DNA of 64,000 nucleotides from contig CAZLIC010000003.1 in assembly GCA_964559535.1 (NCBI GenBank), positions 62,001-126,000 of the forward strand, given 5' to 3'. The stretch is from CAZLIC01 sp964559535 (GTDB taxonomy: Bacteria > Pseudomonadota > Alphaproteobacteria > Rhodobacterales > Rhodobacteraceae). This document shows, one piece after another, positions 18,423 through 26,338 of this stretch. A program made the position numbers and the translations under genes. Within the stretch, counting starts at the first letter, position 1, and every line of letters starts with the position of its first letter. The notes below the pieces were generated by a model, which saw nothing but the letters and a program-made list of their open reading frames with translations, had not been told where the DNA came from and did no database searches.

Positions 18423-18919
18423 CGGCCGTCCTCGGGCACCGGCACCGGCGGCGGCACCGTCAGCCCGCGCGGCCGCGCCTTGGCCTCGTCGCGCGCCCGC
18501 GCGATCGTCTCCACCGCGCCATCGGCATCCGCCAGGTGGCGGATCATGTGGCGCTCTCCGGCCGCCGTCATCACCACCACAGACCCCAGCGAGGTCGACA
18601 CCTCGGTCACCTCCACCAGCACCAGCGCCACCCCGCCGGGCCCCGCCAGCCGCCGGTCGGTCAGCCGCCAGCGGCCGGCCATGGCGGCCGCCTTGCCCAT
18701 CACCGCGCGCAACACCACCGCCAGCGACAGCGCCAGCGGAATCAGCGCCGCCCAGGGCCCCGGCATCCGCGCCAGCTGGGTCACCGCCACCCCCGCCACC
18801 GTGGCCACCAGCGCCAACACCGCCTGCGCCCGCACATAGGCGCGCGGGTCCGGCCGGAACTCGGCCAGCAGCCGTTCCGTCGGGGGTGGGGGACGCGTCG
18901 GTGGGCGGGCCTCGGGCAT
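18419..18919 (-). CDS. Small membrane protein with bacterial PH-like domain
   Basis: About 166 residues. A proline-rich N-terminus precedes two hydrophobic segments (AQAVLALVATVAGVAVTQLA and WAALIPLALSLAVVLRAVM), then a domain reading WRLTDRRLAGPGG...VTEVSTSLGSVVVMTAAGE, which has the rhythm of bPH2 domains. The stop overlaps the dihydroorotase-like start by 4 bp. An in-frame GTG at 19000 would add 27 low-complexity residues; neither start has a good ribosome-binding site. No function is assigned. Confidence 0.68.
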   Translation of the reverse strand: MPEARPPTRPPPPTERLLAEFRPDPRAYVRAQAVLALVATVAGVAVTQLARMPGPWAALIPLALSLAVVLRAVMGKAAAMAGRWRLTDRRLAGPGGVALVLVEVTEVSTSLGSVVVMTAAGERHMIRHLADADGAVETIARARDEAKARPRGLTVPPPVPVPEDGR

Positions 18920-19056
18920 GGCGGCAGGAATGCCCGCACGCGCGCGGTCGCGCAAGGGGCGAGTCGGGGTGGAGGCAGGGTGACGGGGGTTCAAAGGCAC
19001 ATCAGTCCGACAGGCTTCGAGGTGTGTGGCAGGAGTTTACCGAAGACGCTCGTTTG

Positions 19057-19632
19057 CTATGCAGGTCGGGCTTGTGCGCCACCCGCGATAGCGCAGCGGA
19101 AGACGCGTTGCTTTTCCTCATCCTTGAGCCCCCAGAAAACCAAGTAGCCCCGGCGTCGGTGCCCGAGAAGCACGCCGTCCCCAAAGAAGGTAGGTGTCAC
19201 TTCCCCCCCGGACAACAGAATGCGCTGCACTCCTCCGCGTCGTAGTCCGGTACTGATAGCAAATGCATGACTGCCTGATAGGGCGTAGTGGATCGGCGAC
19301 CTTTCCCGAATATGGTACAACGCTGCCCAACCGCAAATAACTGCGCCCAATGCGAGGGCTACAACCCAAGGCATGACAGCGACTTGCCAGAACGCGCAGC
19401 GAGACGTGCGGTAGTAACTATCGCATAGGGCGAACATGTTCAGGTCTTCAGGCACGGCAAGGAACAAGGCGATGGCGATTGTGCCAAAGATCATGGCAAA
19501 ACGCAGGTTGGGCCAGATCAGCGTTTTGCGATCAACCTGAAGCAGGATGCGGATTTGCTCGTCCTTTCCGAGCTGAGCCGCCAGCGCCGGAGGCAGGTTT
19601 GTACCAGACTCGGGATCGTCCGATTCAGCCAT
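19057..19632 (-). CDS. Hypothetical two-segment membrane protein, atypical composition
   Basis: A 191-residue protein with two hydrophobic stretches (LRFAMIFGTIAIALFLAV and VMPWVVALALGAVICGWAAL). The C-terminal part (HYALSGSHAFAISTGLRRG...GYLVFWGLKDEEKQRVFRCAIA) resembles the PH-like domain seen in small bacterial membrane proteins. Codon use is visibly less GC-biased than in pyrB and pyrC', which suggests later acquisition or relaxed constraint. ATG 19632 follows a GGGGGG tract with 9-nt spacing and is only 14 bp after the pyrB stop, so it is probably cotranscribed. Function unknown. Confidence 0.65.
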   Translation of the reverse strand: MAESDDPESGTNLPPALAAQLGKDEQIRILLQVDRKTLIWPNLRFAMIFGTIAIALFLAVPEDLNMFALCDSYYRTSRCAFWQVAVMPWVVALALGAVICGWAALYHIRERSPIHYALSGSHAFAISTGLRRGGVQRILLSGGEVTPTFFGDGVLLGHRRRGYLVFWGLKDEEKQRVFRCAIAGGAQARPA

Positions 19633-19646
19633 GAACAAACACCCCC

Positions 19647-20624
19647 CTACGCAAACAAATCCCCCGTCGCCCCCTGCACCAGCCGCCGCCCCCGCTCGGC
19701 CCGCAGGTTGCGCGCCAAGAGGTCCATGCAGGCCATGCGCACCGCCACGCCCATCTCGACCTGCTCCTGGATGACCGACCGGTTGATGTCGTCGGCCAGC
19801 GTGCCGTCGATCTCGACACCGCGGTTCATCGGGCCGGGGTGCATCACGATGGCGTCGGGTTTTGCCACGGCCAGCTTTTCGGCATCCAGCCCGAAGCGGT
19901 GGTAATACTCGCGCATAGAGGGCACAAACCCGCCGTCCATCCGCTCGCGTTGCAGGCGCAGCATCATCACCACGTCGGCGCCCTCCAGCCCCGCCTTCAT
20001 GTCATCGAACACCTCGCAGCCGAACTCGTCCACCCCGGGCGGCATCAGCGTCGGCGGCGCGATCAGCCGTATCCGGTTCTCCATCTTGCCCAAGAGGATG
20101 ATGTTCGACCGGGCAACGCGCGAATGCGCGATGTCGCCGCAGATCGCCACCACCAGCCGCTGGATACGCCCCTTGGCCCGGCGGATCGTCAGCGCGTCCA
20201 GCAGGGCCTGCGTCGGATGCTCGTGCCGCCCGTCACCCGCGTTCAGCACCGCGCAGTCCACCTTCTGCGCCAGCAGGTTCACCGCGCCCGAAGCCGGGTG
20301 ACGCACCACCAGCAAATCCGGGTGCATGGCGTTCAGCGTCATCGCGGTGTCGATCAGCGTCTCGCCCTTCTTCACGCTGGACGCACCCACCGCCATGTTC
20401 ATCACATCCGCGCCCAGCCGCTTGCCCGCCAGCTCGAACGACGCCTGCGTGCGGGTCGAGGGTTCGAAGAACATGTTGATCTGCGTCAGCCCCGCCAGCA
20501 CGTCCGACTGTTTCACCGTGCGCCGGTTCAACTCGACATAGCGTTCCGACAGATCCAGCACATCGCGGATCTCCTCGGGCGACAGATGCTCGATTCCCAG
20601 AAGGTGACGGGCGCGGAAGGTCAT
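19647..20624 (-). CDS. pyrB: Aspartate carbamoyltransferase catalytic subunit
   Basis: A 325-residue carbamoyltransferase. The carbamoyl-phosphate loop FFEPSTRTQASFELA places STRT at 56-59; VRHPASGA, GDGRHEHPTQALLDALTI and MHPGPMNRGVEID give the remaining active-site loops. It carries out the second step of pyrimidine synthesis. No regulatory pyrI is nearby; the downstream zinc-less dihydroorotase homologue instead suggests the class of ATCase that works in a complex with PyrC'. ATG 20624 gives the standard N-terminus (MTFRARHLLGIEHL). Confidence 0.95.
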   Translation of the reverse strand: MTFRARHLLGIEHLSPEEIRDVLDLSERYVELNRRTVKQSDVLAGLTQINMFFEPSTRTQASFELAGKRLGADVMNMAVGASSVKKGETLIDTAMTLNAMHPDLLVVRHPASGAVNLLAQKVDCAVLNAGDGRHEHPTQALLDALTIRRAKGRIQRLVVAICGDIAHSRVARSNIILLGKMENRIRLIAPPTLMPPGVDEFGCEVFDDMKAGLEGADVVMMLRLQRERMDGGFVPSMREYYHRFGLDAEKLAVAKPDAIVMHPGPMNRGVEIDGTLADDINRSVIQEQVEMGVAVRMACMDLLARNLRAERGRRLVQGATGDLFA

Positions 20625-20670
20625 GGGGCTACTCCTGTCCGGGTTTGGCCCAGCCCTACGCCGCCATGGC

Positions 20671-21447
20671 TCAGCGGTCAAACGGCAGGCGCAGGCTCCA
20701 CCCCAGCCGCGCCGGGCGGTCGTCCTGCCACTGCAGGCCGGTGCGCGCCACATCGCCCTGCCGCAGCGTGCCGAACAGCCGGTCCCAGACCGACAGGCAG
20801 AAGCCATAGTTGGAATCGTGCTCTTCGCGCCGGTCGGAATGGTGCACCCGGTGCATGTCGGGCGTCACCAGCACCCAGCGCACCAATGCGGCCACGCGGG
20901 GCGGCAGCGCCAGGTTGGCATGGCTGAACATCGCCGTGGCATTCAGAGCCACCTCGAAGGCCAGCACGGCGGCAGGCGCCGGGCCCAGCGCATAGACAAG
21001 GCCGATCTTCACCGCCATCGACGCGAGGATTTCCACCGGATGAAACCGCAGCGCCGTGGTCACGTCCATGTCGCGGTCGGCGTGGTGCACGCGGTGGAAC
21101 CGCCAGAACAGAGGCACCTTGTGCGTCACCACATGCTGCCCCCAGATCGCCAGATCGAACAGCACCACCGCCAGCGCGAACTCGGCCCATCCGGGCCAGG
21201 ACAGCGCGTTGAACAGCCCCCACCCCTTGGCCTGTGCATCCACCGCCGCCGCCACCGCCGCAAACGGCACCACCAGCGCAACCAGCCGCAGCGAAACACT
21301 GTCGATCACCACCAGCGCCAGGTTCGTCGCCCACCGCCGCCCTCGCGGCAACGCGCGCCGCCACGCCGGGCGCCGGATTTCGGCCAGCACCAGCACGGCA
21401 AAGACCCCCAGGAACACGGCCAGCCGGACTGCAATCTCATATGCCAT
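20671..21447 (-). CDS. Sterol desaturase / fatty acid hydroxylase family membrane protein
   Basis: A 258-residue multi-pass protein. Conserved histidine clusters of the di-iron hydroxylase superfamily are present: HVVTHK near 105, FHRVHHAD near 118, FSHANL and a final MHRVHHSDRREEHDSNYG. Relatives hydroxylate or desaturate lipids at the membrane. The substrate is unknown; carotenoid, fatty-acid or ornithine-lipid hydroxylation are all plausible in this bacterial group. It lies 46 bp upstream of pyrB on the same strand. Confidence 0.86.
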   Translation of the reverse strand: MAYEIAVRLAVFLGVFAVLVLAEIRRPAWRRALPRGRRWATNLALVVIDSVSLRLVALVVPFAAVAAAVDAQAKGWGLFNALSWPGWAEFALAVVLFDLAIWGQHVVTHKVPLFWRFHRVHHADRDMDVTTALRFHPVEILASMAVKIGLVYALGPAPAAVLAFEVALNATAMFSHANLALPPRVAALVRWVLVTPDMHRVHHSDRREEHDSNYGFCLSVWDRLFGTLRQGDVARTGLQWQDDRPARLGWSLRLPFDR

Positions 21448-21505
21448 GCGTCAGGCTAGACCGACCCCGCCCGCCATACAACGCGGCGCCCGGTCACAAC
21501 CCGGC

Positions 21506-22330
21506 TCAGGGCCGCCGCAGCGCGGTCACCGGCCCGCCACCCGCCCCTTCGATCCGCCCGGCCGCCTCGCGCAGCGGTTCGGCCACCACCGCCATGTGGT
21601 GCCCGTTGGCGTGGATCATCATGGCCGCATCCAGCATCATCGCCACATGGCCATTCCAGAACACCAGGTCGCCGCGCTGCAACGCCTCGGTCCCGTCCAG
21701 CGGAGTGAAGGCCTCACGCTGCAGGTCGCTGTCGCCCGGGCAGGCGCGGCCGCAGGCCAGCATCGCCACCTGCACCAGCCCCGAACAGTCCAGCCCGTCG
21801 CGCCCGTTGCCGCCCCACAGATAGGGCACGCCCAGGAACAGCCCCGCCACTTCGGCCGGGTCGGCATGCCAGTCGCCCAGCCGCCGCAGATGCGCGGCAG
21901 GTACCCATCCATGCGGCGTCTCGGCAAAGGTGCCCTGCTGTCCGGTGACGCGCAGCCGGGTGCCCAGCGTCAGACTGCCGCTCGCCTCGGCCTGCACGCG
22001 CGGCTCGGGGTACAGATGCGTGCCCAGCGTTGCCACCCAATGGCTGACCTTCGTGGGCGGGCACAGCGCACCCTCGGCCAGCCAGCCGCAATAGCCGTCC
22101 TTCAGCGCCATGCCGAAGGCGTGCCCCTCGGCCCGGTCGATCACCAGAAACGCATCGCCCAGCACCAGCTGCCGGTCCCGCGCGCCACCCGGCGCCGCAC
22201 GCAGCCAGGCCAGCGGCACAGACACCTCGGCGGGCTCGCCCTCGGTCCAGGTCTCGGCCTCAACCAGCCCGCGCAGGCTCACATGCGCGGCACGCGGGGT
22301 GGCGGGGGTCAGGCGCCGGTCGGTGTTCAC
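21506..22330 (-). CDS. NlpC/P60 family cell-wall peptidase with SH3 domains
   Basis: A 274-residue protein started at the GTG overlapping the stop of the upstream aminopeptidase gene (GTGA), which makes the pair translationally coupled. The first 160 residues contain SH3-like segments (GYCGWLAEGAL, GTFAETPHGWVPAAHLR). The last third is NlpC/P60, with PYLWGGNGRDGLDCSGLVQ providing the catalytic Cys, NGHVAMML the His and HANGHHMAV the polar partner. Such enzymes cleave D-Glu to diamino-acid links in peptidoglycan peptides. No signal peptide is visible, so a recycling role in the cytoplasm is likely. Confidence 0.87.
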   Translation of the reverse strand: MNTDRRLTPATPRAAHVSLRGLVEAETWTEGEPAEVSVPLAWLRAAPGGARDRQLVLGDAFLVIDRAEGHAFGMALKDGYCGWLAEGALCPPTKVSHWVATLGTHLYPEPRVQAEASGSLTLGTRLRVTGQQGTFAETPHGWVPAAHLRRLGDWHADPAEVAGLFLGVPYLWGGNGRDGLDCSGLVQVAMLACGRACPGDSDLQREAFTPLDGTEALQRGDLVFWNGHVAMMLDAAMMIHANGHHMAVVAEPLREAAGRIEGAGGGPVTALRRP

Positions 22331-23724
22331 AGCCCCAGCATCCCCGGCAATGCCGCCAGCAAGGCCCGCGCCCCCTGCCCCGCACCGCCCTTGGGCCGCG
22401 CCGGGGCGGCTTCGGGCTGGTGGCCATAGATGTCGAAGTGCAGGTAGCGCGGATTGTCCACAAAGCGCCGCAGGAACAGCGCCGCGGTGATCGACCCGGC
22501 AAGTCCGCCCGACGGCGCATTGTCCAGATCGGCGATCCCCGGCTCGATCTGGCTCTCGTAGGGCGCCCAGAACGGCATCCGCCACACCGGGTCGCGCACC
22601 TCGGCGGCCGCGCGCGCCAAAAGGGCCGCGTCACCGTCATCGTCGGTATAGAACGGCGCAAGGTCCGCCCCCACCGCCACCCGCGCCGCGCCCGTCAGCG
22701 TGGCCATGCTGACAATCAGGTCGCCCGGCGCCTCCTCGGCCCAGGCCAGCGCATCGGCCAGGATCAGCCGCCCCTCGGCATCGGTGTTGTTCACCTCCAC
22801 GGTCAGGCCCTTGCGGCTGGTCAGAATGTCCTTCGGGCGCATCGCGTTGCCCGCAATCGCGTTTTCCACCGCAGGCACCACCACGCGCAGCCGCACCGGC
22901 AGGCCCAGCGCCATGATCATGTGCGCCAGCCCCATCACCGTGGCCGCCCCGCCCATGTCCTTCTTCATCAAGAGCATGCCCGACGACGGCTTGATGTCCA
23001 GTCCGCCGGTGTCAAAGCACACGCCCTTGCCCACCAGCGTAAGCAGCGGCCCCGCCGCACCCCAGCGCAACTCAATGATCCGCGGCGCGCGTGCCGCGGC
23101 ACGCCCCACCGCGTGCACCATCGGGAAATTCTGCGCCAGCAGGTCATCCCCCGCCACCACCTGCACCACAGCCCCATGCCGCCCGGCCAGCGCGCGGAAC
23201 GCATCCTCCAATTCATCCGGCCCCATGTCGGCGGCAGGGATGTTGATCAGGTCGCGCGTCAGGAACTCGCCCTCGGCCACCGCCAGCAGCCGCGCGGCAT
23301 CCACGCCCGCGGGCGGCACCAGCATCGCCTGCGGCGTGGCCTTCGCCTTGCGGTAGCGGTCGAACCTGTACCCCGCCAGCAGCCAGCCCAGCGCCGCCTC
23401 ATCCCGTTCGGGCAGCGTCAGCGCACCCTCCAGCCGCCACACCCCGGCCGGCAGCACCGCCGCGGCCTTGGCCAGCCCGAACCGCACCCGTGCCCGCGTG
23501 GCGGGCGTGCCATGCCCCACCACGGCCGCCATGGGCACCCCGTCCGGCCCCGGCAGCGCCCTTGCATCGCCCAGCGCCGCGTCCCACCCGGTGGCCCGCA
23601 GCCACGCCGCCTGCGGTGCGGGCAGTCCGTCCAGGAACGCCGCGAGACCGTCCGAAGGCACCACATGCAGGGGCAGGGCAGGCAAGGCAGCGTCAGCAAA
23701 GGCAGGGATCATCGGCGCATCCAT
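22327..23724 (-). CDS. Leucyl aminopeptidase family (M17) peptidase
   Basis: A 465-residue M17 metallo-aminopeptidase. VGKGVCFDTGGLDIKPSSGM contributes metal ligands and the catalytic region, KKDMGGAATVMG follows, and NTDAEGRLILADAL is the family signature. The N-terminal domain is divergent from PepA of E. coli, as in the PepB-like lineage of alphaproteobacteria. Coupled to the NlpC/P60 gene by a 4-bp overlap, it may complete degradation of peptidoglycan-derived or other peptides in the cytosol. An in-frame ATG at 23712 is a possible alternative start. Confidence 0.9.
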   Translation of the reverse strand: MDAPMIPAFADAALPALPLHVVPSDGLAAFLDGLPAPQAAWLRATGWDAALGDARALPGPDGVPMAAVVGHGTPATRARVRFGLAKAAAVLPAGVWRLEGALTLPERDEAALGWLLAGYRFDRYRKAKATPQAMLVPPAGVDAARLLAVAEGEFLTRDLINIPAADMGPDELEDAFRALAGRHGAVVQVVAGDDLLAQNFPMVHAVGRAAARAPRIIELRWGAAGPLLTLVGKGVCFDTGGLDIKPSSGMLLMKKDMGGAATVMGLAHMIMALGLPVRLRVVVPAVENAIAGNAMRPKDILTSRKGLTVEVNNTDAEGRLILADALAWAEEAPGDLIVSMATLTGAARVAVGADLAPFYTDDDGDAALLARAAAEVRDPVWRMPFWAPYESQIEPGIADLDNAPSGGLAGSITAALFLRRFVDNPRYLHFDIYGHQPEAAPARPKGGAGQGARALLAALPGMLGL

Positions 23725-23773
23725 CGGTCACATCGCCGCCAGCCTAGGCCCGCCGCGCCGCCAACGCCAGCCG

Positions 23774-24826
23774 TCACGCAGCCGTTCCCAGCGCCGCCGC
23801 CATCACCCGCCGCTCCACCGCGGGCACATGCCCGGCTAGCCAGCCGAACAGCCGCGGCAGGGCACGCCCCGTGCCATCCACCCGCCGCCGCACCCGCTCG
23901 GACAGCGCAATCGCCGCGGCCCCCGCCGCATGCCGTTCAGGTCCAAAGCCGGGCAGCGTCCCTGCCGCAAGGTGCCGGGCAAAGGCGCAGGCATCGGCGA
24001 TGCCCAGGTTCATCCCCCGCCCGCCCACCGGCGAATGGCAATGCGCCGCGTCCCCCGCCAGATGCACACGCCCCACCGAATACCGCGGCACTTGCCGCAC
24101 TCCGATGCGGAACCGCCCGCTGCCGCGCCGCGCCACAATGTCCATCGGCACCGGCAACAGGTCCAGCGCGTCCGGCCGGTTGGCCACCACCCGCACGCGA
24201 CCGGGTGCCATCGGTGCCACCAGCACCATCGCGCCACTGTCCAGCAGATACAGCGCCAGCGACTGCGGATAGGCCCACCCGGCCACATCCACATCCGCCA
24301 CGCCCCATTCATGCGGCAGGTCGAACCCGTCAAACGGCAGGCCCAACAACCCGCGCAGGCGCGAATGCGCCCCGTCGGCGGCCAACACATGGTCGTACCG
24401 TTCAACCTGGCCATCGGCCAGCGTCACCTCCACGCTGCTGTCATCCTGCGCCAGACCGACAACCTCGGCACCATAGCGCACCGCTCCGCCGAATACCGCC
24501 AGCCGGTCTGAAAGGATCGCCTCGGTCCGGTCCTGCGGCAGGCCCAGGATAAACCGGTCGCCCGCCGCGGCAAAGCGCAGGTCGGCCATCAGCCGCCCGC
24601 TGTCATGCAGCCGCAGCCCGTCGAAATGCACCCCCTCGGCCAGCAACAGCGCTGTGGCCCCGCAGTCCTCCAGCAAATCCAGACTGGCGGGCAGAATGCC
24701 CACCGCGCGCGACAGGTTCGATTGCCCCGCCCGCCGGTCCACCACCTGCGCGTCCATTCCGCGCCGCCGCAACTCCACCGCAGCCGTCAGCCCCGCAGGC
24801 CCGGCCCCCACCACCAGCACGCGCAT
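23774..24826 (-). CDS. FAD-dependent monooxygenase (PHBH-like)
   Basis: A 350-residue flavoprotein of the p-hydroxybenzoate hydroxylase/UbiH class. GAGPAGLTAAVEL at 7-19 binds the dinucleotide, DGAHSRLRG is the middle motif, and RVHLAGDAAHCHSPVGGRGMNLGIADA binds the flavin ribityl. GGAG is positioned 6 nt before the ATG. The gene is divergent from a tetR gene whose operator-like repeats lie in the shared 79-bp gap. The substrate is unknown; it could modify an aromatic compound or antibiotic such as a tetracycline or rifamycin. Confidence 0.88.
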   Translation of the reverse strand: MRVLVVGAGPAGLTAAVELRRRGMDAQVVDRRAGQSNLSRAVGILPASLDLLEDCGATALLLAEGVHFDGLRLHDSGRLMADLRFAAAGDRFILGLPQDRTEAILSDRLAVFGGAVRYGAEVVGLAQDDSSVEVTLADGQVERYDHVLAADGAHSRLRGLLGLPFDGFDLPHEWGVADVDVAGWAYPQSLALYLLDSGAMVLVAPMAPGRVRVVANRPDALDLLPVPMDIVARRGSGRFRIGVRQVPRYSVGRVHLAGDAAHCHSPVGGRGMNLGIADACAFARHLAAGTLPGFGPERHAAGAAAIALSERVRRRVDGTGRALPRLFGWLAGHVPAVERRVMAAALGTAA

Positions 24827-24841
24827 GGCGAATCTCCTGAA

Positions 24842-24860
24842 ATGTTGATGGTGACAACAT
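24842..24860. promoter_or_regulatory. Inverted repeat ATGTTG-N7-CAACAT, candidate TetR operator
   Basis: Six-base arms separated by 7 bp lie 15 bp before the monooxygenase start, in the short AT-rich gap shared with the divergent tetR gene. TetR-family repressors commonly control such a divergent neighbour. The link to this regulator is inference. Confidence 0.55.
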
Positions 24861-24874
24861 ACATTTCCCTTGCC

Positions 24875-24898
24875 ATGTAGTCAACGCCAACATTACAT
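24875..24898. promoter_or_regulatory. Second inverted repeat ATGTA-N14-TACAT in the same gap
   Basis: Five-base arms with a 14-bp spacer end 7 bp before the tetR start codon. It could be an autoregulatory operator or simply part of the promoter. It is weaker than the neighbouring repeat because the arms are short. Confidence 0.35.
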
Positions 24899-24905
24899 AC
24901 ACGCC

Positions 24906-25499
24906 ATGGCCGACGAACCCGCCTACCACCATGGAAACCTGCGGCAGGCGCTTGTCGACGCGGCCCTGGCCCAGATCCGCGACCACGGCGTCGAAGCCGT
25001 CAGCCTGCGTGCGCTGGCCCGCGACCTGGGCGTGTCGCACGCCGCCCCGGCCCGCCACTTCGCCACCCGCGATGCCCTGTTCGCCGCCATTGCCGAACAG
25101 GGCTTCCGTGCCCTGGCCGCACATGTGGTGGCCGCCCGCGACCCAGGCGCTGGCCCGGTGGAAAGCCTGCGCCGCATGGCGCAGGCCCACATCGCCTGGG
25201 TCCGCGCCAACCCCCGGCTCTACGCCGCCATGCGCAATGCCGAGGTGATGCGCCATGCCGGGCCGGACCTGCAGGCGGTGATGCAGGGCTTTGCCGAAGG
25301 CCAGCGCGCCTCGGTACAGGCCGCCCGCGCCACCGGCTGGCGGGCGGCCGAGGCGGGCGAAGTCACCTTCCTCTCCATCGTCGCAGGGCTTGCCGGCATC
25401 GGCTCGGTCCTGACCGACCCGTTCCTGTCGTCGCTTTTGCAGGCCGACGGCAACGACAGCCGCACCACTGCCATGGTCGACCGCCTGCTGGCTCCGTAA
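24906..25499 (+). CDS. TetR/AcrR-family transcriptional regulator
   Basis: A 197-residue regulator. The N-terminal helix-turn-helix reads YHHGNLRQALVDAALAQIRDHGVEAVSLRALARDLGVSHAAPARHFATRDALFAAIAE, and a TetR ligand domain of the WHG type follows. It is divergent from the FAD monooxygenase, its likely target, with two inverted repeats in between. The ATG at 24906 gives the normal short N-terminal arm (MADEPAYHHGN). Confidence 0.9.
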   Translation: MADEPAYHHGNLRQALVDAALAQIRDHGVEAVSLRALARDLGVSHAAPARHFATRDALFAAIAEQGFRALAAHVVAARDPGAGPVESLRRMAQAHIAWVRANPRLYAAMRNAEVMRHAGPDLQAVMQGFAEGQRASVQAARATGWRAAEAGEVTFLSIVAGLAGIGSVLTDPFLSSLLQADGNDSRTTAMVDRLLAP

Positions 25500-25508
25500 C
25501 GGCGCAGA

Positions 25509-26279
25509 TCAGTACCCGCCCGACCCCTTCATCTCGATCAGGCTGTTGGCACCATCCACCACGATCATCGCGCCGTTCACATAACTGGCCTCGTCGGCCG
25601 CCAGGAACAGCACCGCATGCGCAATCTCCTCGGGCGTGCCCGGTCGCCCCGCCGGGCTGGCCCGCCCTGCGCGCAACTCCTTGGCGCTGGACGATGGCGT
25701 GGCAATCCAGCCCGGCAGCACTGCGTTGCAGGTGATGCCGTTGCGCGCATTTTCCAGCGCCACTGCCCGCGTCAGCCCGGTCATCGCGGCCTTCCCGGCC
25801 ATGTACCCCGCCGACCCTTCAATCCCCACCATCGGCCCGGTCACCGAAGCGATGTTGATGATCCGCCCGCGGCTGTAGGCAATCATCGGCGGCAGCGCCG
25901 CGCGGATCACGTTGAAGGCCGTGGTCAGGTTCAGCGCCTGATGCTGGGCGAACACGTCATGCGGCAGCGCCTCGATGCGGGCGCGCTTCAGCCGCCGCCC
26001 GGTCTGCACCATGCCCGCGTTGTTCACCACAATCTCGGGCGTCCCCTCGGCCTGCGCGATCTCCACCATCATCTCGGCCACGCGCATCGGGTCCGTCAGG
26101 TCGGCCACAAAGGCGGGCACACCGCCCAGTTCCGCCGCGCGGTCATGGATGCGCTCGGTGGTCGAGGTGATGACAACCCGCGCCCCGGCATCGCGCAGCG
26201 CCCGCGCAATCGCCATCCCGATCCCCCCGGGACTGCCGCAGCCGGTCACCAGCGCCACGCGTTGTTCCACACCCGCCAT
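25509..26279 (-). CDS. SDR-family oxidoreductase
   Basis: A 256-residue classical SDR with intact catalytic residues. Cofactor motif TGCGSPGGIG, VNNAGMV, INIASVTG (Ser) and YMAGK (Tyr, Lys) are all present, followed by LPGWIATPSSS. AAAGGAGA is 7 nt before the ATG. It lies 59 bp downstream of the SulP gene on the same strand. The substrate is unknown; 3-oxoacyl reductase or sugar dehydrogenase are the commonest roles of such proteins. Confidence 0.88.
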   Translation of the reverse strand: MAGVEQRVALVTGCGSPGGIGMAIARALRDAGARVVITSTTERIHDRAAELGGVPAFVADLTDPMRVAEMMVEIAQAEGTPEIVVNNAGMVQTGRRLKRARIEALPHDVFAQHQALNLTTAFNVIRAALPPMIAYSRGRIINIASVTGPMVGIEGSAGYMAGKAAMTGLTRAVALENARNGITCNAVLPGWIATPSSSAKELRAGRASPAGRPGTPEEIAHAVLFLAADEASYVNGAMIVVDGANSLIEMKGSGGY

Positions 26280-26338
26280 CGCCGGTCTCCTTTGCCATGC
26301 GCGGCCAGACTGGCACGCCCCGTCGCGGCAATAAAGCC

